Below, in pieces: positions 1-34,564 of a DNA stretch of 64,000 bases (positions are counted from its first letter, which is position 1; the number at the start of each line of letters is the position of its first letter). Position numbers and translations under genes: made by a program. This stretch comes from Ianthella basta. Its lineage: Eukaryota; Porifera; Demospongiae; Verongiida; Ianthellidae. The notes under the pieces were generated by a model. It saw only the letters and a program-made list of their open reading frames with translations. It made no database searches and was not told where the DNA came from. Location of the stretch: NCBI GenBank assembly GCA_964019415.1, contig OZ025876.1, positions 7,115,993-7,179,992 on the forward strand. Reading direction: 5' to 3'.

Positions 1-572
1 CATTTTGCCGGTTCTACTCAGCGTAGGGGTACGCAGACCGCTGATGGCATCTCATGCAGCTGTATCTACACTGAAGCGCCTACTATACTCCCTCTACTCC
101 AAGAGTTCGCACGAAGTCGCCATCTCCTCTCAAGGGTATGGTACTCGGTACGGTATACGAAGGCTAGGCATACACCTGACATGTACGCACTTCAAAGAGA
201 GTTGTGGTTTCATACCCTGTCCTGAGATCCCAAGGACATTACACAAGAACACATGAGAAAACTACCAGATCCTTTCCAGGAGCTTTGCACAATAGCGGAA
301 GTGGAGGAAAGGGTCTGGCCACGCAAGACTATTACAAATGGAAGGAACATAGGCATTTAGGCACTTAGTGGGCTGGTTAGGGGAAACCTATAGGCTGCAT
401 ATAGTGGTACAGCCAACACGTAGAAACTGGCAAAAAGAGAATGGTTGTAGCACCAAATACATGCTCTATCTTCATTTCATGAGTGCTAGTACAGAGTTCT
501 TTCCATAGTATAATGAATATAATGCAACATTAAAGTCTATTCAAGCTTTCCCAACACACACAAAGCACTCAT
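1..572. other. No gene recognised
   Basis: I see no convincing exon, repeat or RNA gene here. It lies just downstream of the terminal exon of the minus-strand ankyrin gene and may hold its 3' untranslated region, although I found no clear polyadenylation signal on that strand. Confidence 0.4.
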
Positions 573-9123
<8,551 letters not shown>

Positions 9124-10190
9124 CTGAAGGAAGGTTGGTAGACATGACATTACCTTTGTGCGCAAAATGCAAGCTATTACAAGCTAACACAGTTGAGTGG
9201 TGACAGTTAACATCTGTAGACAGGCTGGATGTGCAGAGCCTGAGGTATAAGTGCAAATGCCACTTCACAGGACATCGTGCACATGTGGGAAACAGAGACA
9301 TACTGCACTGTACAAGTCAGTGGGTAGTGTCGCTGGGAGGGAATCATAGGCAACGTGTGCAGTAGAAAGTGAGTGACCACTAGTGAGATGATGTTTGTGG
9401 GACCATATGGCCAGTTTTGACTATTGCATTTGCTTATGGCAGTTTGATCAGTAAACAACAGTATCTAGAATAGCATTACACACGAGCTCTGAGTCTTGCT
9501 ACAAACCTTCATCAAACTGCATACATTACATGCATTGTGCTCACTTTAGTTGTGTGAGTTGTGGGGTAGTCTGTACAGCACAGGATGTGCTCTGGATACC
9601 TCACCTGCATGCATGTCTGTAACTGATTGAAGCCTCTTCAAACATTAATTTCTAAATAAGTTGCATGCATACTAATTGTATAATTATACTACAGTGCCAA
9701 ATTTTCTATTGGAAGTCATTTGAAAAATGGCCATTATCATTCATCTAAAAATGACAAGTATCATCATTATCATTATCATTATTATTATTAAATCATTATT
9801 TCTTGGTCTTGCATCATTATCGCTGCTCTTTGTTATAGTTTGAAAAAGGCTATGGTAGCATTTAACTTTTGAAAGGATGTGTCTAGAGATAGACGTACAG
9901 TAGTGACCAAGGAAGTACGCATATTATATCAGTCAATTGCTCTAAGGCTGGTCTTTACATCTGTGAAGCAGACATCTCACTGTTCATTACATGTCTATCC
10001 ATTCTCAATCTCATTATATGATCCAATTATGAGCCAGTGAAAACTTCAACTTTAACACTAGTGTGAGGTGGCCATTTTACCGACATCAAAATAAGCATAA
10101 CTTCGTGAACATATGTATCCATATCCTACTATAATGCACCGAATCTCAGATTTTTATGTTTGTTTGTTACCTCATAAATTCGGCACCTTG
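9124..10190. other. No gene recognised
   Basis: AT-rich DNA with a CAT/ATT-rich stretch at 9755-9795. The promoter and first exon of the minus-strand ankyrin gene might lie here, but I cannot point to them. Confidence 0.35.
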
Positions 10191-10194
10191 CAGG

Positions 10195-10520
10195 GAATCG
10201 GCTCGAGACGCTCCGTGCCAGTTGAGGGACTTAGGGGCCAGGTTCTTAGAGGGGTGCCGTTCGTCTAGCTGCCTTGCGGCTGAAAAGCGAGATGTCCTTC
10301 GTCCGTGCTCCGTGGGCCGAGATGCCATTTTTACAACTATTGACCGGCCCTTCTACTACCGGTCATTGGCGAACTTGATGCGAGCCATGCCAGTTAAGGA
10401 AGTGGAAGGACGCGAGCTTAGAGGGGTGCCGGCCACCTAGCTCCCCTGCAGCCGAAGAGCATGCTTCCTATGTTTCGACGGCCCAAGACGTCATTTTTGA
10501 CCACTCTTGCAGCCCTTGAC
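10195..10520. repeat. GC-rich island with two diverged direct repeats
   Basis: Two units of about 170 bp share TTAGAGGGGTGCCG (at about 10247 and 10419), CTAGCT.CC.TGC.GC and a later CC.AGA.G.CATTTTT block. The composition contrasts with the AT-rich flanks. The 94-codon open frame across it lacks family motifs, and I do not call it a gene. Confidence 0.5.
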
Positions 10521-10891
10521 AATGTACAGTATTATATTCTGCCACAAGAACGTGACGTCACTTTCTGTTGGTGTTGGTGCATGCCAATGTGACTAATTTA
10601 AAGAACTACACATGCTCTTTCAGACAGACAATCTACACAGCTATACACCATATCATTGCACAGCCTCATCCTCAGTACATACATGAATCACCACCATGCA
10701 CATGCATGCCTTTAGCCAGTATGTTAAACATGATACCATTAATTACATACACTATATTACAGGCATAGCATTGTCCCTTACTATGTGCACTGGCATGTGC
10801 TCCACTTGCTGGCACTCCATGCTATATAATGGTACAATCTGCTTAATGTTCCCCCTGCATACTCACATGCCATGCACACATGATGTTGCAG

Positions 10892-11005
10892 ATACCAGCA
10901 TACTGCCCAGCTGACATCAACACACCGTCGCACAATATGCTGGCGTCGGCAGTCAGGCGCTGGCGTGCCGTCGTCGACGTGCCGGAGCAGGGAAGCCCGC
11001 CGAAG
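10892..11005 (+). CDS. Candidate orphan exon, 38 codons
   Basis: A GC-rich stretch sits between a good acceptor (GATGTTGCAG) and a good donor (CCGAAG then GTAGGC). It is open in phase 0 and encodes IPAYCPADINTPSHNML followed by an Arg/Trp-rich segment. It could be an upstream exon of the plus-strand gene at 12.0-14.1 kb. No domain was recognised, and it might be an isolated coincidence. Confidence 0.35.
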
Positions 11006-12019
11006 GTAGGCTTTCCTGCTAGTGTAAACAATTCTTATCAAGTACAGACATCTTACACCTACTGAGCATTGAGCACACATGACCTAGCATGGGGTTGAGC
11101 ATAGTCACTACGTTCATAGATGCCTGTATGCAGCGGGATGCTACATGAATAGAGCTTTTCATACTAAAATCAATCCTCATTCCATCCCTGTGAGATTCTC
11201 TACAGTAGGCCAGCATTACCTTACATACTGTCAGTGTATAGAGATGTGGACTGCAAGCGAAACTCAACACCAAGACTACGAAGGCTGTCAACAAGCACTT
11301 TGGGTCTCCCACAGAATGTTGGACACCAATACAGAGAAGACAACTATTTGTGCATACCACACCTCATCTGCTTGCTCTAAAGCTCACTTTCGCTCAGTTA
11401 CCTATAGCTATACTTACAATAAAGTGTTTGGCTGAATCTGATCAGTGTGTCCTTCGTCAAATACCTAATATATTGTGATATATAAGCTTACAAATATGGT
11501 GACTATTGTGATACAGTTCTTGTACTATGACAACACTATTGTGTGCGCGTACAAAAGTCTGTCTCATAACATGCAACTAGCTACTGTGGATCAATCTACA
11601 AAATTCGAGAACCTTGGATTGGACCTTATCGACATCTGTCCATTATTGTAGACTAGAATAGTTATAAAACCAGTTATGAGAGCACATAGACATTCTGAAT
11701 GTGTTTACCCATTGTCAAAAAGCTGAAAAATTCACTTGACTAACCGTGGCCATTGGGATCGCCATGTCGCTCTTAGTCTTTCGTAGCCGACCGTCTTCTC
11801 CCCTCCATTTTTATTTCCTGCTATCCGATTACGTCAGCGGTATACGCGCAAATGCTCCAAATGCAATCTATAGCTCGAGGGAGAGAGAGGCTATGATTGG
11901 AGAATGTGAAGTGCCAGCAGAGCAAATTTTAGCGCGAGCTTGTACATGTACTTGTGTATGTTCTAACGATGTATTTCATCATTCCTGTTAGTGTTGCTCA
12001 ATTCTTTCATCTGTAAAAG
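11006..12019. other. No gene recognised
   Basis: Probably intron or promoter of the plus-strand gene that follows. A purine-rich GAGGGAGAGAGAGG stretch lies at about 11878. I see no further exon that I can support. Confidence 0.35.
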
Positions 12020-14145
12020 AAGGAGGCTGTGAAGACCAAAGGGTACTGCGAAGCCCTCAGTAACATTGTCCTTGCCGAGTTCAGTTACCTTCACAATCGA
12101 CTGGTTGCTGACCTTCGAACAACATTTGGGGAGATGCTTGCACAGCAGGCTGAATTCCACACAGCTGTAAGTAGTTTAGTGTATTGACAGTGGCTTGGTA
12201 ACAGTGCGCTGTGTGTTGAACGGTATAGTGTTGTATTCTGTTGTAAGAGAGCAACCTGTATCATACGTACGTACGTGCTGTACCATGTTACAGTTGAATG
12301 TGTTCAGTAATTCAGTATGTTAGAGTAATGGGCAGTTCTCTTACACTAAAAAGTGCATTCATCGAATCATCATTTAATATTCTATGCCATTTGCTGTATC
12401 TCTCCGCCTCTTCCCCATTCTCCACTGTCCTTGTCTCCCCCTCTCTTCCTCCTTCAACCTCTGCCCTTCCCCCTTCACACATAGATGGCCAAGAGGTGGA
12501 CTGACCTACACTATCAGTTCACGCACACAGACATGCCATCTCCCTCCCCCACTGTGAGGGCAGCCAGCGCAGACGCCAGGACGGTAGACCACTGCACGAC
12601 TATGCCAACTTCCAGTACCCACGCAAGCAGCCTGTGTCAGCAGATGCAAGTGGACATGCAGAGTACGTCAACTACAACCAAACCCGAGCAATGTTGGCAA
12701 ACTCCAATAGCTCCACTGCAACCAGTGGCAGCTGCAGTCTCCCCAACTTGACCTCGCCCACCTGCCCCACCCATCCCAAAGAACGACAAGGCTATGAGCA
12801 ACTGAGACAGACGATGGGTGATGACTTTGTCTTCTCCGAGCCTGAGGCAGTACCCAAAACGAGACAAGAGGAGCGAGATGAGGTGTACGTGCCTTTCACT
12901 CCTGGCCTGGCTCCCCTGAAAGTGAAGACATCCAGTGGTAGTCCCCCATTGAAGAAGAAGGCAGCAGATTACATGCCTTTCGTGCCCATCTCTGAGCGTA
13001 ACTATAAGAGCGACCCATGCATCCTTGATCTGGACATGGAGCCAGAGCTGGTCAGTGGCACCATATGCCTGCCAGTCTGCAGAGGAGTGACCCAGAGCTG
13101 GTTAAACTGAGATCAAAAGTCAAGCAAGGCAAGGAACAAAAACCATTTGACTATCTTCCGTTTGTCCCACTGGCACAAATGGCGAAGAGTACTTCAGAGG
13201 CAAAAAGGCAAGTTCTGAGGAAGCCAAGGAAGACAAACGCGAGGACGAGGAAGATGAAAGCAAAGGGAAGGAAAGTGTGGGTGAAGAAGATGAAGTATTT
13301 ACCCCAAGTGAACACAGTAGTTACCATAGTGACAAAATGGCCGACCAAGAGCACACAGCCCCACTGGAGGTGGTCAGTCTACCAGAAAGAAAAGGTGATG
13401 ACAAGGAAGCACCACAAGTGGCACCACCTGGTCCGACCAGTGCCACTAGCAGCTGCAGCACTGGGGAGGAGTGGTCCAAAACTGTGAGCACAACCACAGC
13501 AGAGGAAGGCAATGAGCGACACCACCCAGTGGCTGTGGAACACAATCCATCCCTCTCAGAAGGGGCTCCTCCTCAAATTAATGCTAAAAGACAAGGAGAC
13601 CCTGCTTACGCTATGCACAGAATTGAGGCTGGTGATTCATCAGCCTCTTCTGGAGGAGAGAGCTCACCCAGTCCTCGTATACAGTCGGTAGCACTGAACA
13701 GTGCCATGTGTTGGAACGGCAATAACAACAACAACAACAGTGATGTGAAGAAGGGACCTCCCCCAGATGGGCTGTAGATGTGGGTGTAAAGCACTCCAGT
13801 GAACCCTCAGTCTTCCTCCCTCCCCATAAGGATGAGGAGAGCAGCACTACAGCGGTGAAGCAGAGCACTAAGGTATCAGCAATGGTGCAAAAGTTCCAGG
13901 GGAACCCCCCTCTGCGAAGGACACACTCGGGACAGCACCGTAAGTCTGTAGATTCTGGAAGAAAGCATCGCAGTAACACACAAGGAGCATCTGATCGTCT
14001 GTCCACTTCATCCCTCAAATCCACTGCTTCCTCGTCAAGCCAGTCATCTCCTCCTCAGTTACACCGACCAAGATCTAGGAAGCAATCACGTTTGGAAAGC
14101 ATGGGGATAGTTGAAGACACTGAGGGTGGCAGCTACGCTGTTTGA
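12020..14145 (+). CDS. BAR-like helical exon plus tyrosine-motif docking tail; frame interrupted
   Basis: Exon 12020-12166 (49 codons, after AAAG, donor GTAAGT) encodes an amphipathic stretch, KGYCEALSNIVLAEFSYLHN and onward, that resembles the last helix of a BAR domain. This joins in phase 0 to 12485, where MAKRWTDLHYQF follows. The tail is Ser/Pro-rich and has repeated Tyr motifs: DYANF, EYVNY, VYVPF, DYMPF, DYLPF and EYFRG. These suggest SH2-binding docking sites, as in GAB- or IRS-type adaptors (inference). It ends at a stop at 14143-14145. The tail changes frame near 12550, 13051, 13170 and 13762, each time by what one missing base would produce. Two of these places are runs of five C and one is a short A run, so consensus errors are as likely as decay. 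Near 13051 a 32-nt GT..AG intron (13051-13082) is an alternative. The 5' exons are not identified. The family is not certain. Confidence 0.55.
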
Positions 14146-15160
14146 ACTATTCCAAATGCTCATGGCATTGTATGTGTTTACTGAACTGTTCAAACCTGTT
14201 TTAATTTGTTTTGTAAGATGGAACATCTCAAGGACACTACATTGTCCTGGACCTGTGTATAATACTGTTTGCACTCGGGTAATGAGGATATATAGTGTAC
14301 AAGTGTAATAGGTGAACATGACACTCTTCAGCTGTGTATTGGGCATGCAGGCATTGCAGCCATGTGGTGAAGCAAACATGAGTGTGTGTGTGTGGTTTGT
14401 ATGGGCAACTTGTGAATCAGATTAAGCCATATAGCTCAGCGCTAGCAAGATCAAATATTGCATTCATACAGTCTAAAATGAAGCCACTGCATGTCATGAT
14501 CATGTTATGGTTCTCAAACAGCTACAGCTGTGGGAGATGTAGTGCTGTGTGTGAGATGTAGCCTCACACACGACATCAGAATATAAAAATGGGTCAGCGG
14601 AGAAGTGCATTTTCATGCACTATGTGAGACTACAATACAGGTATGATTGAGGCACAAGAATAATATTCCTGATATACTGTATATACTATACTAGATATAT
14701 GAAAGTGAACGCAGGCCAGCTGTTAGCCAGGCATGTATTAGCTATATATTATGTCTTGCAATTGATCATGAGCTCTCTCCTGCACTAGAGCGCATGATCG
14801 ATCAGCTGCATGACTCAATCGCTCATGTCCACTAAAAATTTTACTATAATAGTTAGACAATGTAACCATAGAAATATAGAATAATTGCATGATATATGAC
14901 TGTCTGCCACAGACCAATTGACAGAATGGGTGATTTCAATTATACAAACACACACTGGTTTGGAACATTCACAAAATCATGTTCATGCAATACATCAATT
15001 ACGACCCAGATACAAAAAGTGTACATGTGTGTACAGAATATATACACATAGGATGAAAGTTACTACCACAAAATAATGATGTAAAATAATATACAACATG
15101 TATAAAGACATGGCACATGCTACCAAATACACTAGACCATGAATGTAACTCGAGTGTCTA
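14146..15160. other. 3' flank of docking-like gene; no other gene
   Basis: AT-rich DNA, presumably 3' untranslated region and then intergenic sequence. There is a short inverted motif around GATCATGAGCTC...GAGCGCATGATC near 14764-14797. I recognise nothing else. Confidence 0.35.
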
Positions 15161-15164
15161 CGTA

Positions 15165-16745
15165 ATAGTTAAATGCTGACCAAGAGGTGTCTCTGAGATT
15201 TAGAGCACGAGGCACGAGGGCGCGAAGCGCCCGAGTGGTCTAAATCTCGATTGGTCAAGGAGCGGCAGCGAATCAGTTTAACTACTTGTACTTGCGTCAT
15301 CACGCGTCTTCCGGAAGTAGTTAGCAATTTCTGACAATGGCCGAGAAAACGTCGTTTGGTTATTGGGTTTGTCATCTCGCAGCAGACGTTCCTAAAGGTC
15401 GGCAGTGAATGCGGCGCGTAAGCTAAAAAGCTTACTCACTGTCGGCCCCGTGAGCCACAGCGTTTCCCAGAGCGGTGTCCTAAGCCTGTTCCCAGCTCGT
15501 AACCAGTTCCTTACTCGGCTCTGGTTCGTATAGGCCGCTGCATGCCGGATTGTAGCGTTACCTTGTTTGTCGACGAAACAAGTAAGCCGAGCGAACTGTG
15601 CATCGTATGTTGTGGAGTTAGCTACTATTGTTGTCGCAGCTGCAGTTTCTGTGCTATAGACCACGGGCCCAAGCCACGCCCATGCTCTAAGTAATAGTTA
15701 AATGCTGACCAAGAGGTGTCTCTGAGATTTAGAGCACGAGGCTCGAGGGCGCGAAGCGCCCGAGTGCCGAGTGGTCTAAATCTTCAGAGACACCGATTGG
15801 TCAGCATTTAAGTGTTATAGATCCCAAATGATTGGGTGAGGAGCCGGCAGCGAATCAGTTTACGTACTCGTCCTTGCGTCATCACGCTCTACCGGAAGTA
15901 GTTAGCTACTCCCGCCAGTGGCAGAGAAAACGTCGTGTGATTCGGGTCCAAGTTGGGCTGTTCATCTCTCAGCGGACGTTTCCTACAGGTCGGCAGTGGA
16001 TACGGCGCGTCAGCTAAGCGTAAGCTTACTCACTGTCAGTCACGTCAGCCACAGCGTTTCCCAGAGCGGTGTCCAAGTTGGGCTGTTCATCTCGCAGCGG
16101 ACGTTTCCTACAGGTCGGCAGTGGATGCGGCGCGTCAACTAAGCGTAAGCTTACTAACTGTCAGTCACGTCAGCCACAGCGTTTCCCAGAGCGGTGTCTT
16201 TAACCAAAGCCTGTTCCCAGCTCGTAGCTAACCGGACTCTTTCTCGGCTCTGGTTCGTAGCCGGATTGTGGCTTTTCTCTGTTTCTCGACGAAGCAAGTG
16301 AGCCAGGCGACCTGTGCATCGTATGTTGTGGCGTTAGATACTGTTGCTTATCACAGCTGCATTTAGAGCATAGCACGAACGCCGCGCGTGCCACAAAACA
16401 GTGCATGTTCGGCATTTAGATGCACTGCGCACAGTGCATCTCTGGGATTTAGATGCACTGGCGCCGGTCTGGCGAGATGCAAGCGCTCGTCCTATTGGCT
16501 ACATGTTTGTCCGCGAAATGCTTGCTGTGCGTCTATGTGATTTAATTTCAGCATTTAGACGCCCGTTACCATGGCAACGGGATCTATATCGCTATTTAGA
16601 GCATAGGCGCGAACGCCGCGCGTGCCATGCCCATGCTCTAAATCGGCATTTAGAGCATAGCGCGAACGACGCGCGTGCCACGCCCATGCTTTAAATCACT
16701 ATTTAGAGCATAGGCGCAAACGCCGTGCGTCGAATTAGAACACGG
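15165..16745. repeat. GC-rich cluster of hairpins and direct repeats
   Basis: Three layers are visible. First, a near-perfect hairpin of about 114 bp at 15699-15812 has arms containing TGCTGACCAAGAGGTGTCTC, and a partial copy lies at about 15165-15260. Second, a roughly 125-bp unit carrying TTCCTACAGGTCGGCAGTGG repeats at 15945-16069 and 16070-16198, with a diverged copy near 15354-15478. Third, palindromic units around ATTTAGAGCATAGGCGCGAA and CCCATGCTCTAAAT occur three to four times at 16350-16735. No coding. It could be a nest of foldback elements. Confidence 0.6.
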
Positions 16746-16916
16746 CTAGTCGAAATAGACCGCGGCGCGAAACAACACCCGGAAAAAACACTGCACTACA
16801 AAAGGGCAGTGCTAGACACACGTGTCACACAATACACACAGATTGTGTAATTCAATGTTGACCAGTAAACATGTTACTCCTTGAAACGACGACACAGCTG
16901 TTGTTTGGTGTATTGA

Positions 16917-31957
<15,041 letters not shown>

Positions 31958-32109
31958 CTGCATGCATGGACAGACGAAAGTATATTGCATATTTATTTGA
32001 AGTAGATTCAAGAGAGTAATTAAGGGATGAGAGCTCAAGGCTATTCGGTTGTACAGTAATGGAAGCCATACAGTAGCCAACACTACAAAAGGGCGTGAAA
32101 TGGACACTG

Positions 32110-32224
32110 CATGAAAGTATATGATGACGAAGAAGTTGATCGATGGGTATCCCCATTCCCTTAGGACAACTCCAAGTGGATCCTGATTATTTAGCTAAAA
32201 ATAACCAGGAACATGGTAAAGATC
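32110..32224. other. Junction zone between animal and archaeal-type DNA
   Basis: To the left the sequence is AT-rich and intron-bearing (gene 1). To the right, from about 32225, it is GC-rich and densely coding without introns. The switch lies somewhere in this interval. No N run or obvious transposon end marks it. Confidence 0.6.
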
Positions 32225-32495
32225 ATGAGGCCCGGGTACGGGATAAGGCCAAAGGACGTGAAGAAGGTCATAGGCATGAGGGCAAGGCGCGACCTGAAGA
32301 AGTATCAGGCGCTGAGGTGGAAGGATCTTGGGTAGCCTGCTGGACAAGCTGGAGGAGAAGAAGAGCGAGGCGGACAGGTTTGCAAAAAAGTACGAGGCAA
32401 GGAAGATGGCCGACCTCGAGGAGTACTACAAGGGGGCCTCGTGGGCGTTCGAGTACGCGATAAAGGCGGTCCGGGACGAGGGCTCGTCCGGCTGA
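32225..32495 (+). CDS. Small archaeal-type protein, one frameshift
   Basis: Begins MRPGYGIRPKDVKKVIGM in one frame. After KDLG it continues in the next frame as SLLDKLEEKKSEADRFAKKY and ADLEEYYKGASWAFEYAIKA, ending at TGA 32493-32495. A single extra G in the GGG run near 32330 explains the break. About 90 residues, Lys/Glu-rich and helical. The family is not recognised; codon use (AGG, ATA, GAG, AAG) matches the downstream genes. The break may be a consensus error. Confidence 0.5.
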
Positions 32496-32579
32496 TCGCG
32501 GGATCCGGGGCCCGGGGGCCGCCCGTAGGCACGGATAGGGGGACACAAAGTTATAAGGCAAACGGCCGCGGGGGGCGGC

Positions 32580-33638
32580 GTGAGGATCAACAAGGGGCAG
32601 TTCCGGCTCGACACCCGGGGGAGGAAGGCCAGGTTCGAGCTGAACCGAGGCAGGGGCCACATGCTCAGCTATGCGTGGAACAGGACAAAGTGGCACCTTT
32701 ATCCGCGACTGCGCCACGTAAGCAGGTTCCCGCCCCACATAGACGTGGAGATATCAAGCGTGTGCGACCTCAACTGCCCCATGTGCTATACCACCACGGA
32801 GGAATTCAAGAAGATCGTAAAGAAGGGGCTGATGGACTTTGAGCTCTTCAAGAAGATCATAGACGAGGGCGCGGAGAACAACCTGTACTCGATCCGGCTG
32901 AGCCTCAGGGGGGAGGCGTTCGTCCACCCACAGATCCTCGACATGCTAAAGTATGCAAAGGACAGGGGCATAAAGGAGGTGTCCACCCTGACGCACGGGG
33001 GCAGGATCGACGAGGAAAAGTTCCGCAAGCTGGTCGAGTACGGGCTCGACTGGCTCACCATCTCGTTTGACGGGGTGGGCGAGACGTACGAGAAGATCAG
33101 GGCCCCGCTAAAGTTCCAGGACATGGTGGACAAGATCGCCCGGTTCAAGGAGATCAAGAAGGAGATGGGCACGCCAAAGCCGGTCATAAAGGTCCAGACC
33201 GTGTGGCCGGCGATAAAGGACAACCCGGAGGTGTTCTACAACACATTCGAGCCTATAACTGACCAGATCGGGTCGAACCCGCTCATAGACTACCTGCACA
33301 ACGACACCGACATCGAGTACGAGGAGAACTTTACGTGCCCCCAGCTGTGGGAGCGGATGACCATCGGGTCCGGCGGCGAGGTGATGCTGTGCGCCAACGA
33401 CGAGATGATGCTGCACCAGGTCGGAGACGCCAACAAGGAGACCATATACGACATCTGGCACGGCAAGAGGCTCGAGGAGGCAAGGGAGATCCACAAGAGG
33501 CACAAGGGAACCGAGATGATAGACCCTTGCAAGCACTGCTACCTGCCTAGGGCCACCCAGAGGGAGGACACCGTTATGGAGAACAGGCTGCTAAAGATAG
33601 ACAACTATGTCAACCGGAAGCAAAAGGTCGGCATATAG
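32580..33638 (+). CDS. Archaeal radical SAM/SPASM-domain enzyme
   Basis: 352 codons with a GTG start. The radical SAM cluster motif is CDLNCPMC, with Cys at residues 62, 66 and 69 (CX3CX2C), which binds the 4Fe-4S cluster that cleaves S-adenosylmethionine. C-terminal cysteines at 253, 271, 317 and 320 (FTCPQLW, VMLCAND, CKHC) form a SPASM-like region that usually carries extra Fe-S clusters. Such enzymes modify peptides or sugars; the substrate here is unknown. It is convergent with the methyltransferase gene, 38 bp apart. High GC and ATA/AGG codon use point to a Cenarchaeum-like Nitrososphaerota source. The gene is intact with no introns. Confidence 0.85.
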   Translation: MRINKGQFRLDTRGRKARFELNRGRGHMLSYAWNRTKWHLYPRLRHVSRFPPHIDVEISSVCDLNCPMCYTTTEEFKKIVKKGLMDFELFKKIIDEGAENNLYSIRLSLRGEAFVHPQILDMLKYAKDRGIKEVSTLTHGGRIDEEKFRKLVEYGLDWLTISFDGVGETYEKIRAPLKFQDMVDKIARFKEIKKEMGTPKPVIKVQTVWPAIKDNPEVFYNTFEPITDQIGSNPLIDYLHNDTDIEYEENFTCPQLWERMTIGSGGEVMLCANDEMMLHQVGDANKETIYDIWHGKRLEEAREIHKRHKGTEMIDPCKHCYLPRATQREDTVMENRLLKIDNYVNRKQKVGI

Positions 33639-33676
33639 CTTGGAAGGGTGATGCTTATGTCCGTCCCGCATGCCAT

Positions 33677-34564
33677 CTAGGAGGGGTTCCTTAGGACGAA
33701 CATCTCAAAACATCCCGGAGAGTCCGTGCGTGACTCGTACTCCAAGTACGAGGTTATGGCCGGGAGTATGTCGGATACCACCTGCCGCTTCATCTTACGC
33801 CTCTCCGTGGTTCCCATGCGGTTGGCCCATTGGATCATATAGCGGCTGTACGACCGCGTCCCGATGTTGTGGAACTTCACGAACCTATCCGACATGTATC
33901 TGGTGTGGGACTCTATCTCGAACCCGGCCCTTGTAAAGAGCCCCCTCCATGACGGGGGTATGTTCTGGCTTATGCTCTCGTACATGCCGTTGTCAAGAAA
34001 GCGGGCCCAGTGCCACCGGCTTGGAACACTCGCCAAAATCAGGTTACGTACGAACCTCTTGTTCGGGACAAAGACTGCCATCCGCCCACCCGGCCTCAGG
34101 ATCCTCCGGCACTCCCGTGCCAGCCCCGCGTTCTTTTTTATCCAGTAGAACGTGTTGCTGAATATCGACCCGAACGAGCCGTCCTCGAACGGGAGGTCCT
34201 TGTTGAGGTCGTGCCTTACAAGCCTCTCATAGTACTGCAGGGATGTCGCCTGATCCAGCAGGTTCTGCTTGTGATCCACGCCGGTGATCCGGTGACGGGG
34301 TCTCTTGGTCACCCTTGCCTTACTTGTGCTCCTGTCAGAGTTGTAGATGTCAGTGCTGTCAGTGAATTTTCCAAGCCCCGAGTACGAGTCGTGGTCTATG
34401 TCCATCCGGCCCCTCCCGATGGCTATGAACGAGAACAGTCCGTCGCCGCACCCGAGGTCCAGCACGGGATCCGGCAGCTTCACCCTTCTTAGCAACAGGG
34501 CGTCCATCAGGCGCCATGCGGCGGTCTCTGGCCTGAGCCAGTTTGCCTCAAGGAGGGCTCTTGC
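33677..34564 (-). CDS. Archaeal class I SAM-dependent methyltransferase, 5' end in gap
   Basis: About 295 codons are visible, running out of the N gap and ending at 33677. Motif I is VLDLGCGDGLFSF, later HDLNKDLPFEDGSFGSIFSN (acidic loop and motif IV region) and RRILRPGGRMAVFVP (motif V/VI region), which is typical of Methyltransf_11-type enzymes. The substrate is not predictable. The N-terminus is lost in the 200-N gap. Codon use matches the radical SAM gene and the two may act in one modification pathway, but convergent orientation is weak evidence for that. Confidence 0.8.
   Translation of the reverse strand, partial: ARALLEANWLRPETAAWRLMDALLLRRVKLPDPVLDLGCGDGLFSFIAIGRGRMDIDHDSYSGLGKFTDSTDIYNSDRSTSKARVTKRPRHRITGVDHKQNLLDQATSLQYYERLVRHDLNKDLPFEDGSFGSIFSNTFYWIKKNAGLARECRRILRPGGRMAVFVPNKRFVRNLILASVPSRWHWARFLDNGMYESISQNIPPSWRGLFTRAGFEIESHTRYMSDRFVKFHNIGTRSYSRYMIQWANRMGTTERRKMKRQVVSDILPAITSYLEYESRTDSPGCFEMFVLRNPS

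Noticed and set aside
10156-10440. 94-codon GC-rich open frame
   Set aside because: Falls on imperfect direct repeats and has no motif; more likely repeat than gene.
32143-32463. 106-codon Arg-rich frame across the host-archaeal junction
   Set aside because: Its second half is an out-of-frame reading of the small archaeal gene, and Arg-richness comes from GC content.
32268-33536. Minus-strand open frames opposite the radical SAM gene
   Set aside because: Shadows caused by high GC; the sense strand has full family motifs.
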